Positions 1 to 8,580 of a stretch of 56,036 bases of DNA are shown piece by piece (the first letter of the stretch is position 1; every line of letters starts with the position of its first letter). A program made the translations under genes and the position numbers. The stretch comes from Duganella phyllosphaerae. Its GTDB lineage: Bacteria > Pseudomonadota > Gammaproteobacteria > Burkholderiales > Burkholderiaceae_D. Location: contig NZ_LROM01000113.1 in assembly GCF_001758785.1 (NCBI RefSeq), positions 1 to 56,036 on the forward strand. The letters are read 5' to 3'. The notes beneath the pieces were generated by a model. It was not told the DNA's origin and searched no databases. It was given only the letters and a program-made list of their open reading frames with translations.

Positions 1-267
1 CGCTGCTGGGGCTGGCGCTGGGGCTGGCGCTGGGGCTGCTGGTGCCGGGGCTGCTGCTGCGGCTACCGGCGCATCGGCCTTGGCCTTGCGCTTCGGCTTG
101 GCCGCTGGCGCGGCGGCGTCCGCCAATGCTGCGGCGGCAGCTGCAGGCGCCGCATCGGCAACACCGCCGGCTTCCGCTGCGATCTGGGCCTTGGTACGGC
201 GCTTGGGCTTGGCGACCGCTACTTCGGCGGCGTCGTTGACTGTCTCTGGGGATTTAGGTTTGTTCAT
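1..267 (-). CDS. rluB: N-terminal part of an Ala/Pro/Lys-rich protein, probably RluB pseudouridine synthase (runs off window)
   Basis: Reading leftwards from an ATG at 267, the frame stays open for 89 codons to the window edge, so only the N-terminus is visible. The visible part is low complexity: a start of MNKPKSPETVNDAAEVAVAK, then Ala-rich and Lys/Arg-rich blocks, then alternating Ala-Pro from a 12-base repeat near positions 11-46. No folded domain is seen. The start overlaps the end of scpB by 14 bases, which suggests translational coupling. In many bacteria scpB is followed by rluB (23S rRNA pseudouridine synthase B), and basic, low-complexity extensions are common on that protein in betaproteobacteria. 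The name therefore rests on synteny, not on a visible catalytic domain. Another Ala/Lys-rich protein is possible. Confidence 0.5.
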   Translation of the reverse strand, partial: MNKPKSPETVNDAAEVAVAKPKRRTKAQIAAEAGGVADAAPAAAAAALADAAAPAAKPKRKAKADAPVAAAAAPAPAAPAPAPAPAPAA

Positions 268-1033
268 TATTCGTTTCTTGCTTGTGCTCGTCGACCGTGA
301 CATCGGGACGATGTACAGGATCTTGATTAACTTCTTGGCCGGAGTCCGGGCTAGTCGCGGCTGCTGTAGCCACCGGCACCACCGTGCCATCGTCTGCTTG
401 CGCGGCACGGTCATCGTGCGCGGCTTTTTCAAAGTTCTGTTGCAAGGCCGCTTCCAGCGCGGCCATATCGGGACCACTGCCCTGCGTTTCGCTCATTTGC
501 TGCAACGGCGGCAACTGCGACAGCGAATTCAGTCCCAGGTCGTCGAGGAACTGGCGCGTAGTGCCCAGCAACGACGGCCGGCCCACCACGTCGCGGTGGC
601 CCACCACGTCGACCCAACCACGGTCTTCCAGCATCTTGATCGTTTGCGAGTTCACGGCAACGCCGCGGATTTCCTCGATATCGCCACGCGTGACAGGCTG
701 GCGGTAGGCGATGATGGCCAGCGTTTCCAGCGTGGCCCGCGAGTAGCGCGGCAGCTTTTCGGGGCTCAGGCGGTCGAGATAGTGCTTCATCTCGGGCCGA
801 CTCTGGAAGCGCCAGCCACTCGACAGGCTGACCACTTCCACGCCCTTGCCGGCCCAATCTCCGGCCAGCTCTTCCAGCAATTGCCTGATCTGTTCGGCGC
901 CGACCACGGCGTCGTTTGGGCCCGGCGGTTGCTCGTCGTCGACAAACAGTTTTTTCAGACTGTGGAGGGTCAACGGCTCACGGGCGCACAGCAAGGCGGT
1001 TTCGAGGACTTTTTTGGCCTCAGCATTATCCAT
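254..1033 (-). CDS. scpB: Segregation and condensation protein B (ScpB)
   Basis: ScpB is the winged-helix subunit that binds ScpA and SMC in the bacterial condensin complex, acting on the nucleoid in chromosome compaction and segregation. The 259-aa product shows the family core: the motif TLAIIAYRQPVTRGDIEEIR, a second winged-helix stretch (SQTIKMLEDRGWVDVVGHRD) and the GRPSLLGTT motif. After the core comes an acidic, Gln/Ala-rich tail of about 80 residues ending near the stop. The frame is open for 63 codons further upstream (to 1222), but that part is Arg/Ser/Cys-rich and unlike ScpB. The ATG at 1033 (MDNAEAKKVLETALL) matches the usual family start and is preferred. The gene lies downstream of glk with its own 327-bp leader region; scpA is not in the window. 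Confidence 0.93.
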   Translation of the reverse strand: MDNAEAKKVLETALLCAREPLTLHSLKKLFVDDEQPPGPNDAVVGAEQIRQLLEELAGDWAGKGVEVVSLSSGWRFQSRPEMKHYLDRLSPEKLPRYSRATLETLAIIAYRQPVTRGDIEEIRGVAVNSQTIKMLEDRGWVDVVGHRDVVGRPSLLGTTRQFLDDLGLNSLSQLPPLQQMSETQGSGPDMAALEAALQQNFEKAAHDDRAAQADDGTVVPVATAAATSPDSGQEVNQDPVHRPDVTVDEHKQETNNEQT

Positions 1034-1360
1034 AGCAATCTTATGGCTGCATGCTCTACACATGCACAGAATGACATCAATTACATTCAGTGAGTCGTTG
1101 AGGAAGGCGCCGCATCCATGATGCCGCCTGCCGGAGTAGTCGCTGAAGCTGTTTTTTCCGACGCCGAAGCGAGTCGCCTGGCGGGAGAGAGAGAATTGCC
1201 GCGACCGCCGAAGCGATCGCATTTACATGAAACACCAGCATCTCGGCGCCGTTTTCGAGCGAAAACAAGCATGACCTGTCCAGGAAGTTTCATCCAACGT
1301 GTGAATTGTACCTGATAAAACCACAAAACGCGCAGTCACCGCAGCGAAATGTAACGTGAC
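1034..1360. other. Intergenic region between glk and scpB
   Basis: This 327-bp gap lies between two minus-strand genes. No separate gene is convincing; the long frame across it is only an upstream extension of scpB. A possible minus-strand -10 (TACAAT) is at 1310-1305, but there is no good -35 at the expected distance, so a promoter for scpB here is only a suggestion. No terminator hairpin follows glk. Confidence 0.4.
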
Positions 1361-2389
1361 TTACACAGAGGCTAGCCTTTCGGACAAGATTGCAGAAACT
1401 CCAACGAAGGCCGGGTACTGCGCCGTGATCACCCATGTAGGCACTTGCGCCAGGTACTGGAAGAAGCGGCCCTTGTGCTCGAAACGGTTGCGGAAGCCGG
1501 AGCGGTGGAAGCGGTCGCCGAGTTTCGGCACGATGCCGCCGCCGATATAAATACCGCCCTGCGCGCCCAGCGTGACCACCAGGTTGCTGGCGATGGTGCC
1601 GAGCATGCAGCAAAATACTTCGATCACCTCGTCGCACAGCGCGCACTCGCCGGACAGCGCGCGGCGCGAGATGTCGGCCGCAACCAGCGGCTGGGCCACC
1701 ACGCCGTGCCGCTTTGCCAGCGCGCGGTAAATCAGTTCGATACCGGCGCCGGACATCAGGCGCTCGGCCGAGACGTGTTCGAATTCGGTCCACGCATATT
1801 GCAGGATTGCCACTTCAACCGGGTTGGCAGGCGAAAACGTCACGTGGCCGCCTTCGCTGAGCAAGGCAGTCCAGCCGTCCTTGCCGGGAATCAGGCCCGA
1901 CACCCCGAGGCCGGTACCGGCGCCGATCAGGCCCAGCGGCGTGCCAGGCACAGCCGCGCCCCCGCCCACCTGGCGCTTCTGTTCGGATGACAGGAAGGGC
2001 AGCGCGCTGGCCAGCGCGGTGAAGTCGTTTACCACCAGCAAGGTGTCGAAAGCGACTTCGCAGCGCAGCGCCTCGATCGAGAACGCCCAGTGGTGATTGG
2101 TCATGCGCACCATGTCGCCGATCACCGGGTTGGCAATCGCAATCGCGCCGTGGCGGATGCTGCCCGGCTCCACCCCGATGACCTCTGCCACCAGGGGCGA
2201 GCCCAGGTAGGACAACAGGGCCGCAGCCAGGGTTGGGTAGTCGGCGCATGGCAGCACGTCGATCGCCACGATCTGGCCCGGGGCGGTTTCCAGTGCGAAG
2301 CGCGCATTGGTGCCGCCGACATCGGCCAGCAGACGCGGCCCACCTGGGAAATCGTTGATCGGAGAGGATGGCGGTGGGGTAGCTGTCAT
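1361..2389 (-). CDS. glk: Glucokinase
   Basis: Glucokinase phosphorylates glucose to glucose-6-phosphate with ATP in the cytoplasm, feeding glycolysis and the Entner-Doudoroff route. The 342-aa product has the ATP-binding phosphate-1 motif LLADVGGTNARFALE near residues 20-34, a central G-G-T-G-L-G-V segment (IGAGTGLGVSGLIPG), and the typical Proteobacteria-type Glk block ending HVSAERLMSGAGIELIYRAL. A glycine-rich segment near the C-terminus (GAQGGIYIGGGIVPKL) is the second phosphate-binding region. Length fits the 320-345 aa family. No zinc-binding ROK cysteines are present, so this is the Glk family rather than ROK. The start codon has a weak ribosome site, so a slightly later start cannot be ruled out. 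It is read in the same direction as the DedA gene upstream, 135 bp away. Confidence 0.94.
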   Translation of the reverse strand: MTATPPPSSPINDFPGGPRLLADVGGTNARFALETAPGQIVAIDVLPCADYPTLAAALLSYLGSPLVAEVIGVEPGSIRHGAIAIANPVIGDMVRMTNHHWAFSIEALRCEVAFDTLLVVNDFTALASALPFLSSEQKRQVGGGAAVPGTPLGLIGAGTGLGVSGLIPGKDGWTALLSEGGHVTFSPANPVEVAILQYAWTEFEHVSAERLMSGAGIELIYRALAKRHGVVAQPLVAADISRRALSGECALCDEVIEVFCCMLGTIASNLVVTLGAQGGIYIGGGIVPKLGDRFHRSGFRNRFEHKGRFFQYLAQVPTWVITAQYPAFVGVSAILSERLASV

Positions 2390-2524
2390 GGTCGGCGAAA
2401 AATAGTTGAAGCCTAAGCTTAAGGTATTTTTACCAAGACTGGCAAGAAATTTGTAGTTTTAGTACAGTGAGGCGTGTAACTCGCGGGCCTACCCATTTTT
2501 CGCTCGTAGTATGACTACCCCAGG

Positions 2525-3475
2525 CTATGCCGTTGCGGCGTGCTCATCGACCACCGGCCGTACGCCGAACGCCGCGTTCCAGGCGTCGAGTCCGCCGTGC
2601 AGCGGACGCGCCAGGGTGAAGCCATGCTGCTTGAGCTCCTTGGCGACCTGGGCAGCGGTCACATCGTTGGGGCAGCTGCAGTAGACGATCACGTGGCGGT
2701 CGCGGTCCACCGCGATCAGTTCCGGCGCTGGCTGGCCGCCGTTGAACAGCAAGGCGCCTGGCACCGCCGGCTCCAGCAACTGCGCCGTGACGCTGCGGGC
2801 ATCGACCAGCACGGGGGCTGCGCCCTGTTCGAGCAGCTGCTTGATTTCGTCGATGGTCACGCGGTCGATCTGCACCGACTGGCGGAAGCGCTTGCGTTCG
2901 AGATACTTGTAGCCGATAAACAGCGCCAGCAAGATCAGCAGCACGGCCAGCGCGGTACTGCCCATGGTGCTGAGCGCAGTGAGCACGGTATCGATACTGG
3001 CGTGGAAGAAGGCGCCGATGGCAATCCCGGTGCCGGCCCACAAGATGGCGCCGAGCATGCTGTAACCGACAAAAGTGCGGCTGTGCACGCCCATCGCGCC
3101 TGACAGCGGTGCGGCGATGGTATTAAAACCGGGAATGAACTTGGAGACGATCAGCATGCGCGGACCCCAGCGCGTAAAGCTGTCCTCGGTCTGGCTTACG
3201 CAATAATCGGGCGACAGCGAAATGCGGCAAAGCAGCTTGAGGATGCGCTTGCCGTACAGGCGCCCCATGCGGAACCAGAAGCCGTCGCTGAGCATGCACG
3301 CGCACACGGCTACCGCCAGCACGGCGGGCCAGCTGAAATCGCCATCGACGGACAAGGCACCGGCGACGATCAGGACGGGATAGGCGGGAATTGGCAGGCC
3401 GATCTGTTCGATCAGCACGATCGCAAACACGATCAGCACGCCATATTCCTGCAGCAGGTGGATAAAGTTCGGCAT
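2525..3475 (-). CDS. DedA-family membrane protein fused to a C-terminal rhodanese domain
   Basis: The first 200 residues or so are a DedA (SNARE-associated/VTT) integral inner-membrane domain. The family is linked to lipid-carrier (undecaprenyl phosphate) or phospholipid translocation and membrane homeostasis. Hydrophobic segments lie at about 12-24, 32-43, 50-63, 138-157 and 172-189, with the characteristic FIPGFNTIAAPLSGAMG motif at about 113-129. After a basic linker (YLERKRFRQS) comes a rhodanese-like domain: ITIDE-like start, VLVDARS at about 222-228, and an active-site loop VIVYCSCPND with Cys266 and Cys268. Cys266 is the probable persulfide-carrying residue. The fusion occurs in other betaproteobacteria; what sulfur chemistry it does at the membrane is unknown. 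The rhodanese part would face the cytoplasm by the positive-inside rule. Confidence 0.9.
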   Translation of the reverse strand: MPNFIHLLQEYGVLIVFAIVLIEQIGLPIPAYPVLIVAGALSVDGDFSWPAVLAVAVCACMLSDGFWFRMGRLYGKRILKLLCRISLSPDYCVSQTEDSFTRWGPRMLIVSKFIPGFNTIAAPLSGAMGVHSRTFVGYSMLGAILWAGTGIAIGAFFHASIDTVLTALSTMGSTALAVLLILLALFIGYKYLERKRFRQSVQIDRVTIDEIKQLLEQGAAPVLVDARSVTAQLLEPAVPGALLFNGGQPAPELIAVDRDRHVIVYCSCPNDVTAAQVAKELKQHGFTLARPLHGGLDAWNAAFGVRPVVDEHAATA

Positions 3476-3754
3476 ACGGATATCTTAACGTAAAAACCGC
3501 ATGCCCACGCCGTGGCAATCGCGTTGCACCATCCCCTGCGCAAAACGAACATTCGCTGCCACAAACGCGCTTTTGTCGTCAAACCGTCACAGAAGTGGCG
3601 ATGGTTACAGTTTATTTTTGATCAGATTTTGTGCTTTTTCCATATTTTACACCGTTGATTTTTTGATATATGAAATATGGCTTTACAAGCATCTTTGCCG
3701 ACGTTATTTGCATTTAGCGCGACGATCTGGTCGGCCATGTCCGCCGCCCTGCCT

Positions 3755-3774
3755 TGTTGCAGACGTCTGCAACA
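3755..3774. promoter_or_regulatory. 20-bp perfect palindrome, candidate operator
   Basis: TGTTGCAGACGTCTGCAACA is a perfect inverted repeat with no spacer. It ends 35 bp before the -35 element of the probable promoter of the downstream receptor. Its size and symmetry fit a dimeric helix-turn-helix regulator. No regulator gene lies next to it and no equal copy was seen before the other seven receptor genes, so the binding protein is unknown. Confidence 0.55.
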
Positions 3775-3808
3775 TCATCTGCTGCCCCGCCCGGTAAACA
3801 TTGGTCAC

Positions 3809-3841
3809 ATTGACACAGGTACTGCTGGAATGTTTTTATAA
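3809..3841 (+). promoter_or_regulatory. Probable sigma-70 promoter of the first receptor
   Basis: A perfect -35 hexamer TTGACA at 3809-3814 is followed by an AT-rich -10 region (TTTTTATAAA) at 3832-3841. The spacing to the best -10 match (TATAAA) is longer than ideal at 21 bp; TTTATA at 3834 gives 19 bp. The element lies about 75 bp before the start codon. Confidence 0.45.
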
Positions 3842-3912
3842 AAAGCAGGGAGGCCAAGACGCCCCTGCCAAGCCGTTCAACCAGCATAGCCAGTTCAGTG
3901 GAGAGTTTCAGC

Positions 3913-6729
3913 ATGATGATGGAAAGAGTATTGTCCCGTTCGGTTCGCCTGATGTTCTCGGGCAGCGTTGCCGCAGCCAGCCTGCTGGCCGTGCCAGCCA
4001 TGGCGCAAAACACCCAGGACCAGTCGGCCGCGCCGATCCAACGGGTGGAGATCACCGGTTCCAGCATCAAGCGCGCCAGCGCCGAGACGGCATCGCCGGT
4101 GCAAGTCATCAGCCGCGACGACCTGATGAAATCGGGCAAGGGCACGGTAGCCGAATACCTGCAAACCCTGACCGCCGACGGCGCCGGCTCGCTGCCGACC
4201 GGCTTCGGCAACGGTTTCGCCGCCGGCTCCACCGCGATTTCGCTGCGCGGCCTGGGCGCGACATCGACCCTGGTGCTGCTCAATGGCCGTCGCATGGCGC
4301 CGTTCGCCCGTGCCGACGATGGTCAGAAAAGCTTTACCGACCTGTCCACCGTGCCGATGCAGATCGTCGAGCGGATCGAGATCCTGAAGGACGGCGCTTC
4401 GTCCACCTACGGCGCCGATGCGATTGCCGGCGTGGTCAACATCATCCTGCGCAAGGACTTCGAGGGCCTGCAACTGAAAGCCGACACCGGTTTCTCGCGC
4501 TACAGCGATGCCAAGCAGAACAAGGCCGCCGTTACCTGGGGCAAGGGCAACCTCGATGAAGACAAGTTCAACGTCGTCTTCAACGCCGAATATTTCCAGT
4601 CCGACAGCCTGAAAAACAGCGACCGCAAGGACCGCGCCTATATTGGCAAATCCGACCTGCGCGCCTATGGCTACCCGGTAGGCACCCAGTTTGCCGCCGG
4701 CTACATCGCTGGCAACAACACTGCCAGCCCGAGCCCGACCGGTTCGATCCGTAACCCGCTGACCAACGACTACGTCTCCCTGCCAGGCTGCTCGACGCTG
4801 TCGGCCACCACGGACCAGACCGGTTCGGGCGGTGGTTGCCTGTGGCATAACGACCAGTTCCGCGACATGCAGCCGGAAATCGAGTCGATCAACTTGTACA
4901 CGCGCGGCACCTGGCAGATCAATGACGACACCCAGGCTTACGCCGAACTGGGCTACTCGAAGCGCGACACGTCGTTCATGATGATTCCACCATCGGTGAC
5001 CCCGACCGTGGCATTCCCGCGCAACGCCACCACGCCACAGGGCTTCATCAACTACGGCAACCTGCCGCTGCTGGCCGCTACCCATCCGCAGAACCCGTAC
5101 GGCGTGGCCACCCGCCTGCGCTACTCGGCGTTCGACGTCGGCCCGAGCACCCGCAGCGCCAACAACACTTTCAAGCGCGCGGTCATCGGCCTCAAGGGTT
5201 CGGCCATGGGCTGGGATTACGACACCGGCATTACCCACTCCGAGTCGGCACTGGACCTGGGCTACAGCAATATGCTGAACATGAACGTGCTGCGCGCGGC
5301 CCTGAGCGACCGTACCTCGCAGTACTTCCCGTACTACATCGGCGACCAGGCCTTCCGCAATCCGGCGTCGCTGTATGCGGCATTGCGCGTGAACGCCGGC
5401 TCGCACTCGACCACCAAGCTCGACATCGTCGACTTCAAGGCATCGCGTGAACTGTTCGAGCTGCCAGGCGGCAAAATGGGCCTGGCGCTGGGCGGTGAAT
5501 ACCGCAAAGAGCAACTGTCCAACCCGTCGCTGGCCGGTTCCGAAAACGGCTCGATCAACTCGAGCTACGTGGCCGCCTTCGGCGACTCCAAGGTCAAGGC
5601 CGTATTTGCCGAGATCCTGGCGCCGATCGTGAAAACCGTCGAGCTGTCGGCTGCGCTGCGCTACGACAAATACGACCGCTTCAGCTCGTCCACGCCAAAA
5701 GCCGGCATCAAGTGGACCCCGGTCAAGACCTTCGCCTTGCGCGGCACCTACACCGAGGGCTTCCGCGCTCCGGGCGCGGCCGAGAGCAACGTCGGTTCAC
5801 AATCGACCGGTTCGGCGCCAGTACGCGATCCGGTACGCTGCCCGGGCGGCGTGCCGGCTGCCGGCGGCGCCACCTCCACCGACTGCGCGATCACCATCGC
5901 CGCCGTCAAAGTTGGCGACCCCAACCTGAAGCCGGAAGAGTCGAAAGGCAAAACCCTGGGCCTGGTCTGGGATCCGCTGGAGGGCACCAGCCTGTCGCTG
6001 GACGCCTGGAAAATCAAGCGTACCAACGAAATCAACTCGCTGCCGTACGACCAGGCCGCAGCACTGCCAACGGCTGTACGTAACGATAACAACCTGGTCG
6101 TCAACGGCGCCGCCATTGCGAACACCGGCACCCTGGTGCTGACCCAGGCGCCTTACCGTAACTCCAGCTTCACGGAAGTGTCGGGCGTGGACCTGGACGT
6201 CAAACAGCGCCTGCGCCTGGGCGAGTACGGCCGTGCAGTGATCGGCCTGAACTGGACCCACGTGGCGTCGTGGGTACGCAGCGAGTCGGCTACCGTGCGT
6301 TACCAGTACGCTGGCACCCACGGCAACTGCGACACCTCGAACTGCGCCGGTACGCCTAAAAACAAGATCAACCTCAATACATCGTGGGATCTGGGCGACC
6401 TGAACGTGACCGGCAACGTCAACTTCCGCAGCAAGATGGACAACACCGCGTACGCCGGCGCACTGTGCGCAAGCACCTTCACCGCCGCTTTCGGCGGTGG
6501 CAACGCGCCAAACGCCAAGTGCGAAATCTCGTCGTTCACCACGCTGGACCTGTCGACCCGCTACAACATCAGCAAGCAGCTGACCCTGTTCGCGTCGATG
6601 AACAATGTGTTCGACAAGCTGGCGCCACTCGATCCGCAAACTTACGGCGCCATGAGCTACAACCCGATGGACGCTTCCGGCGCCATCGGCCGCTACATGA
6701 AACTGGGCGCTAGCTACAAGTTTTTCTAA
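3913..6729 (+). CDS. TonB-dependent outer-membrane receptor 1
   Basis: This is a 938-aa TonB-dependent receptor, a 22-strand outer-membrane beta-barrel with an N-terminal plug that imports a bound ligand using TonB energy. The ATG at 3913 is chosen because GGAGAG at 3900-3905 is well placed; a GTG at 3898 in frame lies inside that site. The signal peptide ends AMA-Q at about residue 31. A TonB-box-like IQRVEITG follows, then the plug (LRGLGATSTLVLLNGRRMAP; YGADAIAGVVNIIL) to about residue 180 and the barrel to the end. It closes with the aromatic YKFF typical of BamA-recognised barrels. A probable loop cysteine pair lies in GCSTLSATTDQTGSGGGC. The ligand is unknown; no enzyme or regulator neighbour points to one. 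A terminator directly follows, so it is a single-gene unit. Confidence 0.93.
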   Translation: MMMERVLSRSVRLMFSGSVAAASLLAVPAMAQNTQDQSAAPIQRVEITGSSIKRASAETASPVQVISRDDLMKSGKGTVAEYLQTLTADGAGSLPTGFGNGFAAGSTAISLRGLGATSTLVLLNGRRMAPFARADDGQKSFTDLSTVPMQIVERIEILKDGASSTYGADAIAGVVNIILRKDFEGLQLKADTGFSRYSDAKQNKAAVTWGKGNLDEDKFNVVFNAEYFQSDSLKNSDRKDRAYIGKSDLRAYGYPVGTQFAAGYIAGNNTASPSPTGSIRNPLTNDYVSLPGCSTLSATTDQTGSGGGCLWHNDQFRDMQPEIESINLYTRGTWQINDDTQAYAELGYSKRDTSFMMIPPSVTPTVAFPRNATTPQGFINYGNLPLLAATHPQNPYGVATRLRYSAFDVGPSTRSANNTFKRAVIGLKGSAMGWDYDTGITHSESALDLGYSNMLNMNVLRAALSDRTSQYFPYYIGDQAFRNPASLYAALRVNAGSHSTTKLDIVDFKASRELFELPGGKMGLALGGEYRKEQLSNPSLAGSENGSINSSYVAAFGDSKVKAVFAEILAPIVKTVELSAALRYDKYDRFSSSTPKAGIKWTPVKTFALRGTYTEGFRAPGAAESNVGSQSTGSAPVRDPVRCPGGVPAAGGATSTDCAITIAAVKVGDPNLKPEESKGKTLGLVWDPLEGTSLSLDAWKIKRTNEINSLPYDQAAALPTAVRNDNNLVVNGAAIANTGTLVLTQAPYRNSSFTEVSGVDLDVKQRLRLGEYGRAVIGLNWTHVASWVRSESATVRYQYAGTHGNCDTSNCAGTPKNKINLNTSWDLGDLNVTGNVNFRSKMDNTAYAGALCASTFTAAFGGGNAPNAKCEISSFTTLDLSTRYNISKQLTLFASMNNVFDKLAPLDPQTYGAMSYNPMDASGAIGRYMKLGASYKFF

Positions 6730-6752
6730 GCATCTGACGATGTAATACAACA

Positions 6753-6787
6753 AAGCCGGGCCTGCTTGACAGGCAGCCCGGCTTTTT
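6753..6787 (+). terminator. Intrinsic terminator after receptor 1
   Basis: Stem AAGCCGGGC (6753-6761) pairs with GCCCGGCTT (6776-6784) and a T run follows to 6787. It separates receptor 1 from the lipoprotein gene. Confidence 0.9.
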
Positions 6788-6799
6788 CAACTTTACTAA

Positions 6800-6828
6800 T
6801 TGCAATAATGATTCCCTGAGGCTAGCAT
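6800..6828 (+). promoter_or_regulatory. Probable promoter of the PQQ-like lipoprotein gene
   Basis: TTGCAA at 6800-6805, a 17-bp spacer and TAGCAT at 6823-6828 lie between the terminator of receptor 1 and the lipoprotein start. This suggests independent transcription. Confidence 0.45.
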
Positions 6829-6858
6829 ATTGATTTTTAAATAATCAGGAACATCACC

Positions 6859-8526
6859 ATGTACCAGGGTCGGAACAATGCGGTTTGGACGGGCGGCTTG
6901 CTCGCAACTTTAATTCTTGCGGGTTGTGGCGGCGGCGGTAGTGATTCGGTAACGCCAGCACCGGCCCCTGCCACGCCTACTGCGCCTACCACCCCCACTA
7001 CCCCGACCGCGCCACCGGCGGCGACCATGACGGTGCAGTCCGGAACCATCGCGCGCGTGATGGCCAGCAACGTGGGCGTCAACCTGGTGGTGACTGCCCA
7101 GGCCGCCAATTTCACGCCAACCGGCACCGTGTATGCCAGCGCCAGCGACGCTGCCGGCGTGTTGCAAGCTTCGGTGCAAGTGACGGCAGGCGCCAACGGC
7201 CTGTACACCTTCTCGCTCGACACTGCCACTGGCGTGGCGCCGGGACGCTACAAGGGCAATGCCACCATCAAGCTGTGCAGCGATCAGGCCTGTACGACCG
7301 CGCAGTCGGTAGCGTCCATCAGTGTGCCATACGACATCACCATCGTCGGTGCCACGACAACCTGGCCTGGCGACAACCTCACCGCGCTGTCGGCCATGAC
7401 AGGCGCCAACGACTGGTCTACCTTCCAGGGCAACAACGCCCATACCGGCTATGTGCCGATCGACATCAAACCCGATCAGATTACCTTGCGCTGGAAACGT
7501 GGCCTGCTGAACAACCCGTCCGGTTCGAGCAGCACCGCGCTGGCGTCGCAAGTGACCGCCAACGGCCTGCTGTACATGACCGACACCACCTCGCTGTACG
7601 CCTACAAGGAAACCGACGGCGCCCGTGCCTGGAAATATGACTTCGGTGCCGGCTCTGGCTACCCTGGCAACCCGCCGGCAATCGCCAACGGCGTGGTCTA
7701 TGCCGTGGGCAGCGTGTCCGATGGCAGCTATATGTTCGCCTTCGACGCGGCCACCGGCTCCGTGCGGTTCCGTGCGCGCGTAGGTTCGTCTTATTATGAC
7801 CGGCTGTCCGCACCGGTCATCCAGGATGGCGTGATCTACACCAACGGCAGTTCGTACGCTGGCCTCTACGGCTTCAGCACCACCGGCGAAACGCTGTTCA
7901 ACACCACCGCCATCTCGTCGGCGGCGCAATGGGCGCCTGCGGCAGATGCCAACGGTGTATACGTGTATGCCGGCGACGCGATTGTCGTCGTCAAACCAAA
8001 AACCGGTGACAAGCTGGCGACCATCCGTGACAGCAGCAACAATGGCAGCTTCTACAACCAGGGCAGCGGCGCGCCCGTCATTGGCGCCAACGGCGTGTAT
8101 GCCACCACCCCCATCTATAACAGCAATACCGGTAGCACCAGCTTTGGCCTGACCCGGTTCGATATCGCCAAAAGCTTCGTCGATTGGCGCGTCACCGGCG
8201 GCTATGGCATCTCGCCTGCCTACGCCAGCGGCGTGCTGTACGCGCTCAACACCAATCCGTTCCGGGTAGAAGCGCGCGCCGAAGCCGATGGCGCACTGCA
8301 GTGGTCATGGACGCCGCAGCTGAGCACCGAGTCGGTCTTCTACGGCCCTGCCGTGGTGACCAGGAACCTGCTGTTCGTCAGCACCAACCGCGTCACTTAC
8401 GCCATCGACCTGGCCACGCGCAAAACCGTGTGGAGCTATCCGATGGCAGGCCTGCTGTCGATCAGCCAGAATGGCGTGCTGTACATCCAAGGGGCAGACG
8501 CCACTGTAGCCGTCAACCTCAAGTAA
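6859..8526 (+). CDS. Lipoprotein with a PQQ-binding-like beta-propeller domain
   Basis: The 555-aa product starts with a lipoprotein signal: a hydrophobic stretch and lipobox ILAGC with the lipidated cysteine at residue 23. Gly-rich and then Pro/Thr-rich linkers follow (about 24-55), as in surface or periplasm-anchored lipoproteins. An N-terminal beta domain spans about 60-160, with a cysteine pair in IKLCSDQACT. From about residue 175 (WSTFQGNNAHTGY) to the end it has the repeating pattern of PQQ-like/BamB-like propeller blades, such as GLLYMTDTTSLYAYKETDGA and GVVYAVGSVSDGSYMFAFDA. The fold is clear; PQQ binding or enzyme activity is not shown. It may scaffold or bind carbohydrate or protein at the outer membrane, possibly with the receptor upstream. 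Only position supports that link, since a terminator separates them. Confidence 0.85.
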   Translation: MYQGRNNAVWTGGLLATLILAGCGGGGSDSVTPAPAPATPTAPTTPTTPTAPPAATMTVQSGTIARVMASNVGVNLVVTAQAANFTPTGTVYASASDAAGVLQASVQVTAGANGLYTFSLDTATGVAPGRYKGNATIKLCSDQACTTAQSVASISVPYDITIVGATTTWPGDNLTALSAMTGANDWSTFQGNNAHTGYVPIDIKPDQITLRWKRGLLNNPSGSSSTALASQVTANGLLYMTDTTSLYAYKETDGARAWKYDFGAGSGYPGNPPAIANGVVYAVGSVSDGSYMFAFDAATGSVRFRARVGSSYYDRLSAPVIQDGVIYTNGSSYAGLYGFSTTGETLFNTTAISSAAQWAPAADANGVYVYAGDAIVVVKPKTGDKLATIRDSSNNGSFYNQGSGAPVIGANGVYATTPIYNSNTGSTSFGLTRFDIAKSFVDWRVTGGYGISPAYASGVLYALNTNPFRVEARAEADGALQWSWTPQLSTESVFYGPAVVTRNLLFVSTNRVTYAIDLATRKTVWSYPMAGLLSISQNGVLYIQGADATVAVNLK

Positions 8527-8544
8527 GCCGCACAGCGCAGTAAC

Positions 8545-8580
8545 AAGCCGGGCCGCCTTGCAGTGGCCCGGCTTTTTTTT
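8545..8580 (+). terminator. Intrinsic terminator after the PQQ-like lipoprotein gene
   Basis: AAGCCGGGCC (8545-8554) pairs with GGCCCGGCTT (8565-8574), with a run of eight T ending at 8580. The stem closely resembles the terminator after receptor 1. Confidence 0.92.

Larger units (their letters stand above)
3476..3912. other. Intergenic region between the DedA gene and the first TonB-dependent receptor
   Basis: This 437-bp divergent region holds no gene. Its middle (about 3600-3700) is markedly AT-rich against the GC-rich genes on both sides. It carries a 20-bp perfect palindrome (3755-3774) and a probable plus-strand promoter (3809-3841), listed separately. The DedA gene must also have its promoter here, but no clear minus-strand -35/-10 pair was picked out. 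Confidence 0.6.

Noticed and set aside
6859..8526. A PQQ-uptake system made of receptor 1 and the PQQ-like lipoprotein
   Set aside because: Propeller repeats of this kind often do not bind PQQ, a terminator separates the genes, and no PQQ biosynthesis or quinoprotein genes are present.
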